A stretch of 47,065 nucleotides of DNA. Source: Prevotella sp. (GTDB taxonomy: Bacteria; Bacteroidota; Bacteroidia; Bacteroidales; Bacteroidaceae). The notes beneath the pieces were generated by a model that made no database searches, was not told the DNA's origin, and was given only the letters and a program-made list of their open reading frames with translations. Positions 34,903-42,099 of this stretch are shown here, piece after piece; positions within the stretch are counted from its first letter, which is position 1; each line of letters starts with the position of its first letter. Where the stretch lies: positions 1 through 47,065 of the forward strand of contig JAFSNR010000028.1 in the NCBI GenBank assembly GCA_017443345.1. Reading direction: 5' to 3'. The translations under genes and the position numbers were made by a program.

Positions 34903-36245
34903 TGGGAAAGATTTCGATACAGGATTTGAGCTCTGTACTCGTCGATAAGAGGGGGCTGAGCAAGAAGGAGGCTTCTAACTTCATCAGTGAGATGTTCGAC
35001 ATCGTCCAGCAGGAGTTGGAGAAGGAAAAGCTCGTGAAAATCAAGGGACTCGGAACCTTTAAGATTATCGATGTCGACGATCGTGAGAGTGTGAATGTCA
35101 ATACCGGTGAACGCGTTTTGATCGAGGGTCACGGTAAGATTACCTTTACTCCCGACTCGTTGATGAAGGAACTTGTCAATAAGCCTTTCTCACAGTTTGA
35201 GACCGTCGTGCTGAACGATGGTGTGGAGTTTGAGGAAGAAGAACTCAGGGAGGAGGTCTCAGAGTCTCAGGAAACCGATGGCGATCCCTCTACGATGGCA
35301 TTGGTAGATTTCGGTCTGGGCAATGTGAAAGCCGATCTCTCGAGTTTCCCCGTCATTGAGGATCATATCAAGAAGGACGATGAAATCGTAGAGGAACCTG
35401 TTGCAGAGGAGCCTGTTGTTAAGGAACCCATTGCGGAGAAACCTGTTGTCAAGGAGCCTGTAGTGGCAGAACCTATTGTCGATGAAATCGCAGAGGAAGA
35501 GCCTGTTGCTGAGGAACCCGCTAAAGAATCTGCTAAAGAGCCCACAGCAGAGGAACCTGCAACAGAAGAACCCATCGAGGAGGAACCTGCAGCAGAAGAA
35601 CCTACCCCCGATGAAATCGAGGAGGAAGATGTGGTTTATGACGATGAAGAGGAGAATTCTGGTAGTAAGTCCTGGCTTTGGGCACTGATAGGTTGTGTGG
35701 TTGGTCTGGCTTGTGGTTATCTCTTGGGTAATTACTTCCCATTCGGAGCATCGCCACAGACACCCGAGGCTCCTCAGCAGGAGCAGACAGCTACCGCTAA
35801 GCCCGCCGCAGAACAGAAAGAAAATATCGTTTCCATCGATAGTCTGGAGGCCGTCAAAGATTCCACAGAAAAGGCTGCAACAGCTCAAAAACCTGCAAAG
35901 CCAGAAACACCTAAGGCAGAACCCGCTAAGGAGGCTCCCAAGACAGAACCAGCCAAGCCTGCTGCTGATGCAACGGAAACCCTCTCGGCCAAGTATGCTG
36001 AAAAGGATGCACGCGTACGTCTGGGTGCTTATCATATCGTAGGTACGGATAAAGTCGTCAAGGCCAAGGAAGGACAGACGCTGAAGCAGATTTCGCGTAC
36101 CTATCTGGGACCCGATATGGAGTGCTACATGGAGGTCTACAACGACATGAAGGCCAACGACGTGTTGAAGGCCGGACAGGAAGTGAAGATCCCCAAGCTT
36201 GTGTGGAAGAAGGCTGTAAGGGCAAAGTCTAAGTCGGCCAAATAA
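34902..36245 (+). CDS. Membrane-anchored HU domain protein with LysM-like C-terminus
   Basis: A 447-residue fusion. Residues 1-105 are an HU/IHF domain (SNFISEMFDIVQQEL, IKGLGTFKIIDV, and an arm with VNVNTGERV). Residues about 164-241 are Pro/Glu/Val repeats (EEPVAEEPVVKEP type), strongly acidic. A single membrane helix follows (about 256-281, WLWALIGCVVGLACGYLL), then an Ala/Pro/Lys/Glu linker (285-360) and a C-terminal LysM-like domain: VKAKEGQTLKQISRTYLG, then VLKAGQEVKIPKL. The order suggests DNA binding inside the cell and peptidoglycan contact outside. The HU arm residues look intact. I know no established function; the arrangement after rimO and an HU gene seems common in Bacteroidales. 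Confidence 0.88.
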   Translation: MGKISIQDLSSVLVDKRGLSKKEASNFISEMFDIVQQELEKEKLVKIKGLGTFKIIDVDDRESVNVNTGERVLIEGHGKITFTPDSLMKELVNKPFSQFETVVLNDGVEFEEEELREEVSESQETDGDPSTMALVDFGLGNVKADLSSFPVIEDHIKKDDEIVEEPVAEEPVVKEPIAEKPVVKEPVVAEPIVDEIAEEEPVAEEPAKESAKEPTAEEPATEEPIEEEPAAEEPTPDEIEEEDVVYDDEEENSGSKSWLWALIGCVVGLACGYLLGNYFPFGASPQTPEAPQQEQTATAKPAAEQKENIVSIDSLEAVKDSTEKAATAQKPAKPETPKAEPAKEAPKTEPAKPAADATETLSAKYAEKDARVRLGAYHIVGTDKVVKAKEGQTLKQISRTYLGPDMECYMEVYNDMKANDVLKAGQEVKIPKLVWKKAVRAKSKSAK

Positions 36246-36287
36246 TAGAAATAGATTGAGATAACAAAATAAAACGAAAAGAATATT

Positions 36288-37283
36288 ATGGCAGAAGCTA
36301 TTGACATCCGTGAGTTGAATATTCGGATTGAACAACAAAGCGCATTTGTGACGAATCTTGTAAGCGGTATGGACCGCGTGATTGTGGGGCAGAAGCATCT
36401 TGTCGACTCGCTCCTCATCGGACTGTTGAGTGATGGACATATCCTGCTCGAAGGTGTTCCTGGATTGGCTAAGACATTGGCTATCAAGACACTGTCGCAG
36501 TTGATTGATGCGGATTATAGCCGTATCCAGTTTACCCCCGACCTCTTGCCTGCCGATGTCATCGGTACGATGATCTATTCGCAGAAGGACGAGAAGTTCC
36601 AGGTGAAGAAGGGTCCGGTGTTTGCTAACTTCGTACTGGCAGATGAAATCAACCGTGCCCCGGCAAAGGTACAGAGTGCCTTGCTCGAGGCCATGCAGGA
36701 GAAGCAGGTAACGATCGGCAGTGAAACCTTCCAGTTGCCAAACCCCTTCCTCGTGATGGCTACTCAAAACCCCATCGAGCAGGAGGGTACCTATCCGCTC
36801 CCCGAGGCACAGGTAGATCGTTTCATGCTGAAGGTGGTGATCGACTATCCCTCACTCGACGAGGAGAAGAAGATTATCCGTGAGAATATCGTCGGTGAGA
36901 TACCTGAGGTAACACCAGTGACTACGGCCGAGGCCATCCTGAGGGCTCGTAGTGTGGTGCGCGAGGTTTATCTCGACGAGAAGATCGAGCAGTATATTGC
37001 TGACATTGTCTTTGCTACCCGCTATCCCGATCGCTATGGACTGAAGGACCTGAAGGATATGATCTCATTCGGCGGTTCTCCACGTGCCAGCATCAATCTG
37101 GCTAAGGCAGCCCGAGCCTACGCTTTCATCAAGCGTCGTGGCTATGTAGTGCCTGAGGATGTACGTGCCGTAGCCCATGATGTGCTTCGTCATCGTATTG
37201 GACTCACTTATGAGGCAGAGGCTAGCAACATCACCAGTGAGGAGATTGTATCGAAGATCATCAATAAGGTCGAAGTGCCCTAA
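36288..37283 (+). CDS. MoxR-family AAA ATPase
   Basis: A 331-residue AAA+ ATPase opening the bat operon. Walker A GVPGLAKT, Walker B VLADEINRAP, sensor TQNPIEQEGTYPLPEAQ(V)DRF. MoxR ATPases act as chaperones for von Willebrand A proteins, here encoded downstream (batA, batB). No promoter was clear in the 42-base gap upstream. Confidence 0.95.
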   Translation: MAEAIDIRELNIRIEQQSAFVTNLVSGMDRVIVGQKHLVDSLLIGLLSDGHILLEGVPGLAKTLAIKTLSQLIDADYSRIQFTPDLLPADVIGTMIYSQKDEKFQVKKGPVFANFVLADEINRAPAKVQSALLEAMQEKQVTIGSETFQLPNPFLVMATQNPIEQEGTYPLPEAQVDRFMLKVVIDYPSLDEEKKIIRENIVGEIPEVTPVTTAEAILRARSVVREVYLDEKIEQYIADIVFATRYPDRYGLKDLKDMISFGGSPRASINLAKAARAYAFIKRRGYVVPEDVRAVAHDVLRHRIGLTYEAEASNITSEEIVSKIINKVEVP

Positions 37284-37285
37284 TC

Positions 37286-37313
37286 GTTTACAGTTTACGG
37301 TTTACAGTTTACA
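37286..37313. repeat. Four-unit heptad array between moxR and the DUF58 gene
   Basis: GTTTACA, GTTTACG, GTTTACA, GTTTACA, then GG and the ATG at 37316. Confidence 0.92.
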
Positions 37314-37315
37314 GG

Positions 37316-38185
37316 ATGGAGACATCTGAAATCATAAAGAAAGTCCGTAAGATTGAGATCAAGACGCGCGGTCTGAGCTCAAACATCTTCGCAGGCCAGT
37401 ACCACTCAGCCTTCAAGGGTAGGGGTATGGCTTTCAGTGAGGTGCGCGAGTATCAGTTCGGCGATGATGTGCGTGATATCGACTGGAACGTAACGGCCCG
37501 ATTCCATCGGCCTTATGTGAAGGTGTTCGAGGAGGAGCGCGAGCTGACGGTAATGCTGCTGATTGATGTCAGCGGCTCGTTGGATTTCGGAACCCAGAAG
37601 CAGATGAAGCGTGACATGGTGACGGAGATTGCTGCCACCATCGCCTTCAGTGCTATCCAGAACAACGATAAAATCGGCGTTATTTTCTTCTCCGACAAGA
37701 TCGAGAAATATATTCCGCCGAAGAAAGGTCGCAAGCACATCCTCTATATTATCCGCGAGATGCTCGATTTCCAGCCCGAGTCGAAGCGTACCGACGTGAA
37801 GCAGGCCGTAGAGTTCCTCTCCAGCGTGCAGAAGCGTCGTACGACGGCTTTCATTCTCAGTGACTTCTATGTGCGTAACGACTTCCAGCAGTCGCTGCAG
37901 ATTGCCAGTCGTAAGCACGATGTGGTGGCTATCCAGGTCTACGATGTACGGGCTCGTGAGTTGCCAGATGTAGGCTTGATGAAGGTGGTGGATGCCGAGA
38001 CAGGCTTCGAGCAGTATATCGATACCAGTTCGAAGAGTCTGCGCACAGCTTACCAACGTTACTGGACAGGGCGTCAGAATCAGTTACAGGAGACATTCAA
38101 TAAAAGCAACGTCGACAATGTGAGCATTGCCACTAACGAGGACTTCGTAAAGGCTTTGCTGATGTTGTTCAAACAGAGAAGTTGA
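37316..38185 (+). CDS. DUF58 domain protein
   Basis: A 289-residue cytoplasmic protein with the DUF58 core GRGMAFSEVREYQFGDDVRDIDW followed by a vWA-like part: LLIDVSGSLDFG supplies a DxSxS metal site. DUF58 and MoxR genes are regular partners. The stop overlaps the next start (TGATG). Confidence 0.93.
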   Translation: METSEIIKKVRKIEIKTRGLSSNIFAGQYHSAFKGRGMAFSEVREYQFGDDVRDIDWNVTARFHRPYVKVFEEERELTVMLLIDVSGSLDFGTQKQMKRDMVTEIAATIAFSAIQNNDKIGVIFFSDKIEKYIPPKKGRKHILYIIREMLDFQPESKRTDVKQAVEFLSSVQKRRTTAFILSDFYVRNDFQQSLQIASRKHDVVAIQVYDVRARELPDVGLMKVVDAETGFEQYIDTSSKSLRTAYQRYWTGRQNQLQETFNKSNVDNVSIATNEDFVKALLMLFKQRS

Positions 38186-39255
38186 TGAAGAGATTTGTGT
38201 TTCTTATTGCGTTGATTACTAGTGTGCTGCAAATATCTGCACAAGTACAGGTAGAGGCTTCCATTGACTCTATCCAGATCTTTGTGGGTGAGCAGGTACA
38301 CGTCACGCTGTCAGCTACGGCGAAGGAGCAGTCTAAGGTCGAGTTCCCGCAGTTCAAGCCTACTGAGTATATCACCCCCGGCATTGAGGTGCTGGGTGCT
38401 GAGGAGCTCGAGTCGAAGCAGCAGGACAACGGCTTTGTGACTCGACGGATGGTCTATACGATGACCTCCTTCGACGATACGCTCTATTATATTCCCCCGA
38501 TGAAGGTAAAGATCGACGGGAAGCCCTACGAGAGCAAGAGTCTTGCCCTGAAAGTGCTTAGCATCGAGGTCGATACGACGAATGTCGATCAGTTCTTCGG
38601 TCCCAAGGACGTACAGGATAATCCCTTCCAGTGGAGCGACTGGAGTCTGTCGTTCTGGCTCAGCGTGCTCTTCCTGCTATTGCTGGCTGTGGTCTACTAC
38701 CTCTATCTGCGTCTGCGCGACAACAAGCCCATCATCACTCATATCCGTATCGTGAAGCGGCTGTTGCCCCATCAGAAGGCCCTGCAGCAGATTGAGCAGA
38801 TCAAGGCTGACAAGATGGTTTCATCGGAGAACTCGAAGGAGTACTACACGAAGTTGACGGATACCCTCCGCAAGTATATCGAGGAGCGTTATGGCTTCAG
38901 TGCGATGGAGATGACCAGTAGTGAGATTATCGACCATCTGATGGCTACCCAGGACGAGAGTGCCCTCAGTGAGCTGCGCCATCTGTTCCTGACTGCCGAC
39001 CTGGTGAAGTTTGCCAAGTACTCCACGCTGATCAATGAGAACGATGCGAACCTCGTGAACGCCATCGACTTCATCAATCAGACGAAACTCGAGAACGAAC
39101 CTCAGGAGGAGACGGTGAAACCCCAGCTCACGGAGGAGGACCAGCGTTCACAGAAAGCCCGTCGCGTGCTGAAATCGGTGATTGCCGCCATCTCTGTGGT
39201 GTGCCTAGCCTTGTTCTGCTACGTGCTCTATACACTCTATCTGTTACTGAATTAA
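38185..39255 (+). CDS. BatD-like membrane protein of the bat operon
   Basis: A 356-residue protein with a signal peptide (FVFLIALITSVLQISAQ), a beta-rich periplasmic domain (about 22-150), a membrane helix (about 158-180), a cytoplasmic helical part with KEYYTKLTDTLRKYIEERYGF (a segment shared with BatD and DUF4381-type proteins), and a last membrane helix near the C-terminus. It takes the place between DUF58 and batA seen in other Bacteroidetes. Function unknown; probably part of the envelope complex. Confidence 0.78.
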   Translation: MKRFVFLIALITSVLQISAQVQVEASIDSIQIFVGEQVHVTLSATAKEQSKVEFPQFKPTEYITPGIEVLGAEELESKQQDNGFVTRRMVYTMTSFDDTLYYIPPMKVKIDGKPYESKSLALKVLSIEVDTTNVDQFFGPKDVQDNPFQWSDWSLSFWLSVLFLLLLAVVYYLYLRLRDNKPIITHIRIVKRLLPHQKALQQIEQIKADKMVSSENSKEYYTKLTDTLRKYIEERYGFSAMEMTSSEIIDHLMATQDESALSELRHLFLTADLVKFAKYSTLINENDANLVNAIDFINQTKLENEPQEETVKPQLTEEDQRSQKARRVLKSVIAAISVVCLALFCYVLYTLYLLLN

Positions 39256-39287
39256 AGGTAAAAAGATAAAAAAGTAAAAAGGTAAGA
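39256..39287. repeat. Four-unit octamer array before batA
   Basis: AGGTAAAA, AGATAAAA, AAGTAAAA, AGGTAAGA fill exactly the gap between the stop codon (ends 39255) and the batA ATG (39288). Confidence 0.88.
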
Positions 39288-40286
39288 ATGGAATTTGCCA
39301 ATAAAGAATATCTGTTGCTGCTCCTGCTCATCATACCTTATATTATCTGGTATGTGATGTACAGGAAGAAGTCGGAGCCCACGATGCGGATGAGCGATAC
39401 ATTTGCTTTCCGTTTCGCGCCACGCAGCTGGAAGGTCACGCTGATGCCCCTCTCGCTGATACTCCGGTTGCTGGCCTTCGTGATGATCGTACTCGTGCTG
39501 GCACGTCCGCAGACCTCCAACTCTTGGAAGAGTGAGACTGTCGAGGGTATCGACATCATGCTGGCGATGGACGTCTCTACCAGTATGCTGGCAGAGGACC
39601 TGCGTCCTAACCGCATCGAGGCCGCCAAGCAGGTGGCAGCAGAGTTTATCATCGGGCGTCCCAACGACAATATAGGCCTCTGCATCTTTGCAGGCGAGTC
39701 GTTTACCCAGTGTCCGATGACTACCGATCACACCTCGCTGCTCAATCTGTTGCAGAATGTCCGTACGGATATCGCAGCCCGCGGACTCATCGAGGATGGT
39801 ACCGCCATCGGTATGGGACTCGCCAATGCCGTCAGCCGTCTGAAGGACTCTAAGGCGAAGAGTAAGGTGGTGATTCTGCTGACGGATGGTAGTAACAACC
39901 GAGGTGACATCTCACCGATGACGGCTGCCGAGATTGCTAAGAGCATGGGTATCCGCGTGTATACCATCGGTGTGGGAACCAACAAGGTGGCACCTTATCC
40001 GATGCCTGTGGCTGGTGGTGTGCAGTATGTGAACATCCCCGTGGAGATCGACACGAAGACACTGAGTTCTATTGCCAGTGTGACGGAAGGTGACTTCTAT
40101 CGTGCGACGAACACCAAGGAGTTGCGTAATATCTACAAGGAGATCGACAAACTCGAGAAGAGCAAGCTCAACGTCAAGAAGTTCAGTAAGCGCTATGAGG
40201 CCTACCAGCCCTTTGCCCTTGCTGCCGTCCTGGCCTTGCTGCTCGAGGTTCTGTTGCGAATTACGATATTCCGTCGCATCCCCTAA
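39288..40286 (+). CDS. batA: BatA, von Willebrand factor A membrane protein
   Basis: A 332-residue protein: two N-terminal membrane helices (about 8-24 and 51-72), a vWA domain with the MIDAS motif AMDVSTSMLAEDL and the ILLTDGSNNRG loop, and a C-terminal membrane helix. BatA belongs to the Bacteroides aerotolerance operon, where the proteins form an envelope complex with MoxR; the biochemical task is unclear. Confidence 0.93.
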   Translation: MEFANKEYLLLLLLIIPYIIWYVMYRKKSEPTMRMSDTFAFRFAPRSWKVTLMPLSLILRLLAFVMIVLVLARPQTSNSWKSETVEGIDIMLAMDVSTSMLAEDLRPNRIEAAKQVAAEFIIGRPNDNIGLCIFAGESFTQCPMTTDHTSLLNLLQNVRTDIAARGLIEDGTAIGMGLANAVSRLKDSKAKSKVVILLTDGSNNRGDISPMTAAEIAKSMGIRVYTIGVGTNKVAPYPMPVAGGVQYVNIPVEIDTKTLSSIASVTEGDFYRATNTKELRNIYKEIDKLEKSKLNVKKFSKRYEAYQPFALAAVLALLLEVLLRITIFRRIP

Positions 40287-40319
40287 ATTGTAAAATAGGT
40301 AAATAAGAAAAAGGAAAAA

Positions 40320-42059
40320 ATGTTCAGATTCGAAGACCCCATATATCTCTGGCTGCTGGTGCTGATTCCCATATTGGCACTCATTCGTTTCATCTCCTAC
40401 AGGAATCAGAAGAAACGGCTGCGTAAGTTTGGTGAACCCGATTTGCTCAAGGCACTTATGCCCGATGTGTCGCGCTTCCGTCCTTCCGTGAAGTTCTGGA
40501 TCCTCGAGGGCGCCCTGGCGCTGCTCGTGCTGATGCTGGCCCGTCCGCAGATGGGAACGAAGATCAGCCAGGAGAAGCGTGTCGGCATCGAGACCATCAT
40601 CTGTATGGACATCAGTAACTCCATGCGGGCAGAGGATATCGTGCCGAGTCGTCTCGATCGCAGTAAGATGATGATTGAGAACCTCGTCGACCACTTTACG
40701 AACGATAAGATCGGACTCATCGTCTTTGCAGGTGATGCCTTCGTCCAGCTGCCTATCACCAGCGACTATGTATCGGCTAAGATGTTCCTCTCGAGCATCG
40801 ATCCCTCGATGATGGCAACGCAGGGTACCGATATCGGACGCGCCATCGATATGGCTATGCATAGCTTTACCCCTGAGGAGGGCATCGGACGCGCCATCAT
40901 TGTCATTACCGACGGTGAGAACCACGAGGGTGGGGCAGTAGAGGCTGCTGAGGCAGCGAAGGATGCCGGTATGCGGGTCTATGTGTTGGGTGTCGGTTCC
41001 TCAAAGGGCGCACCGATCCCCATCCCTGGCACAGGCGACTATATGAAGGACAACACGGGCAATACCGTCATGTCGGCCCTCAACGAGCAGATGTGTAAGG
41101 AACTGGCACAGGCCGGTGGTGGTGCCTATATCCATGTGGAGAACAACTCTGCGGCACAGGAGCAGCTCGACAACGAGCTCGACAAACTCTCAAAGAAAGA
41201 GACTACAACGACGCTTTACAGCGAGTTTGACGAACAGTTCCAGGCCTTCGGACTTCTGGCTATTCTGCTCCTCATTGTCGAGATCTGTATCCTCGACCGC
41301 CGCAACCCGCTGTTGAAGAATATCTCCCTGTTTAAACGTCGTGCCAAAGTGAGCAGTAACGTGATGATGAAGGTGTTGCTGATACTTTTCACCTTTCATC
41401 TTTCTCCTCTCACCTCTTATGCCCAGATGACGGACCGTCAGTATATTCGTCAGGGGAATAAGCAGTTCCGCTCAGGCGATTATGCCAATGCCGAGGTGTC
41501 TTACCGCAAGGCTATCGAGAAGAACGCCAAGAACCCGCAGGCTGCCTTCAACCTGGGCAACGCCCTGATGGCACAGAAAAAGGACTCTGCCGCTGTCGAG
41601 CAGTTCGAGGGTGCAGCCCGTCTTGAAACCAATCCTCTGCGCAAGGCACAGGCCTATCATAACATGGGAGTCATCTGTCAGACCCATAAGATGTACGGAG
41701 AGGCTATCGAGGCCTATAAGAACGCTCTGAGACTGAATCCGAAGGACGACGAGACCCGTTACAACCTCGTGCTCTGCAAGCATCAGAAGCAGAAACAGGA
41801 TCAGCAGCAACAGAACCAGCAGGGGGGCGGTGACGACGACAAGAAACAGGACGACAAACAGAAGGATCAGCAGCAGCCTGACCAGCAGAAAGACAAGCAG
41901 GACGACAAGCAGCAGAAGGAACAGCCCAAGCCCCAGATGAGCAAGGACAATGCCGAACAGCTGCTGAACGCTGCCATCCAGAACGAGAAGCAGACGCAGG
42001 AGAAGCTGAAGCAACAGCAGCAACAGCCCCAGCGACGCAATATTCAGAAAAACTGGTAA
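40320..42059 (+). CDS. batB: BatB-BatC fusion: vWA domain joined to TPR protein
   Basis: A 579-residue protein. Residues 1-340 are BatB: two N-terminal membrane helices, vWA domain with CMDISNSMRAED (MIDAS), VITDGENHEG, and a closing helix. Residues 349-370 (MMKVLLILFTFHL and following, ending SYAQ) form a complete signal-peptide-like segment. After it come TPR repeats (about 373-490) and a Gln/Lys/Asp-rich tail, together typical of BatC. The frame is unbroken, so the two usual genes are fused and the old signal peptide now sits inside. Translation from ATG 41364 or 41367 could still make free BatC. Confidence 0.88.
   Translation: MFRFEDPIYLWLLVLIPILALIRFISYRNQKKRLRKFGEPDLLKALMPDVSRFRPSVKFWILEGALALLVLMLARPQMGTKISQEKRVGIETIICMDISNSMRAEDIVPSRLDRSKMMIENLVDHFTNDKIGLIVFAGDAFVQLPITSDYVSAKMFLSSIDPSMMATQGTDIGRAIDMAMHSFTPEEGIGRAIIVITDGENHEGGAVEAAEAAKDAGMRVYVLGVGSSKGAPIPIPGTGDYMKDNTGNTVMSALNEQMCKELAQAGGGAYIHVENNSAAQEQLDNELDKLSKKETTTTLYSEFDEQFQAFGLLAILLLIVEICILDRRNPLLKNISLFKRRAKVSSNVMMKVLLILFTFHLSPLTSYAQMTDRQYIRQGNKQFRSGDYANAEVSYRKAIEKNAKNPQAAFNLGNALMAQKKDSAAVEQFEGAARLETNPLRKAQAYHNMGVICQTHKMYGEAIEAYKNALRLNPKDDETRYNLVLCKHQKQKQDQQQQNQQGGGDDDKKQDDKQKDQQQPDQQKDKQDDKQQKEQPKPQMSKDNAEQLLNAAIQNEKQTQEKLKQQQQQPQRRNIQKNW
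41385..41419. repeat. Heptad array forming the internal BatC signal peptide
   Basis: CTTTTCA, CCTTTCA, TCTTTCT, CCTCTCA, CCTCTTA encode the hydrophobic FTFHLSPLTS part of the internal signal peptide. Confidence 0.8.
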
Positions 42060-42070
42060 TGAGTTTTAAA

Positions 42071-42098
42071 GTTTAGAGTTTAAAGTTTATAGTTTATA
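42071..42098. repeat. Four-unit heptad array before the batD-batE gene
   Basis: GTTTAGA, GTTTAAA, GTTTATA, GTTTATA, then G and ATG 42100. The last two units and the first bases of the gene match the tsaD start. Confidence 0.92.
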
Positions 42099-42099
42099 G

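Noticed and set aside
35259-36767. 502-codon open frame opposite the HU-LysM and moxR genes
   Set aside because: It is Cys/Leu/Phe-rich because it reads the Glu/Pro/Ala repeats in reverse; no start context or family, and both plus-strand genes are clear.
40320-42059. A sequencing frameshift creating the batB-batC fusion
   Set aside because: Nothing suggests it directly: the frame passes through a full signal peptide with its own ATG codons, and batD-batE shows the same arrangement. I keep it as a real fusion, though reads should confirm it.
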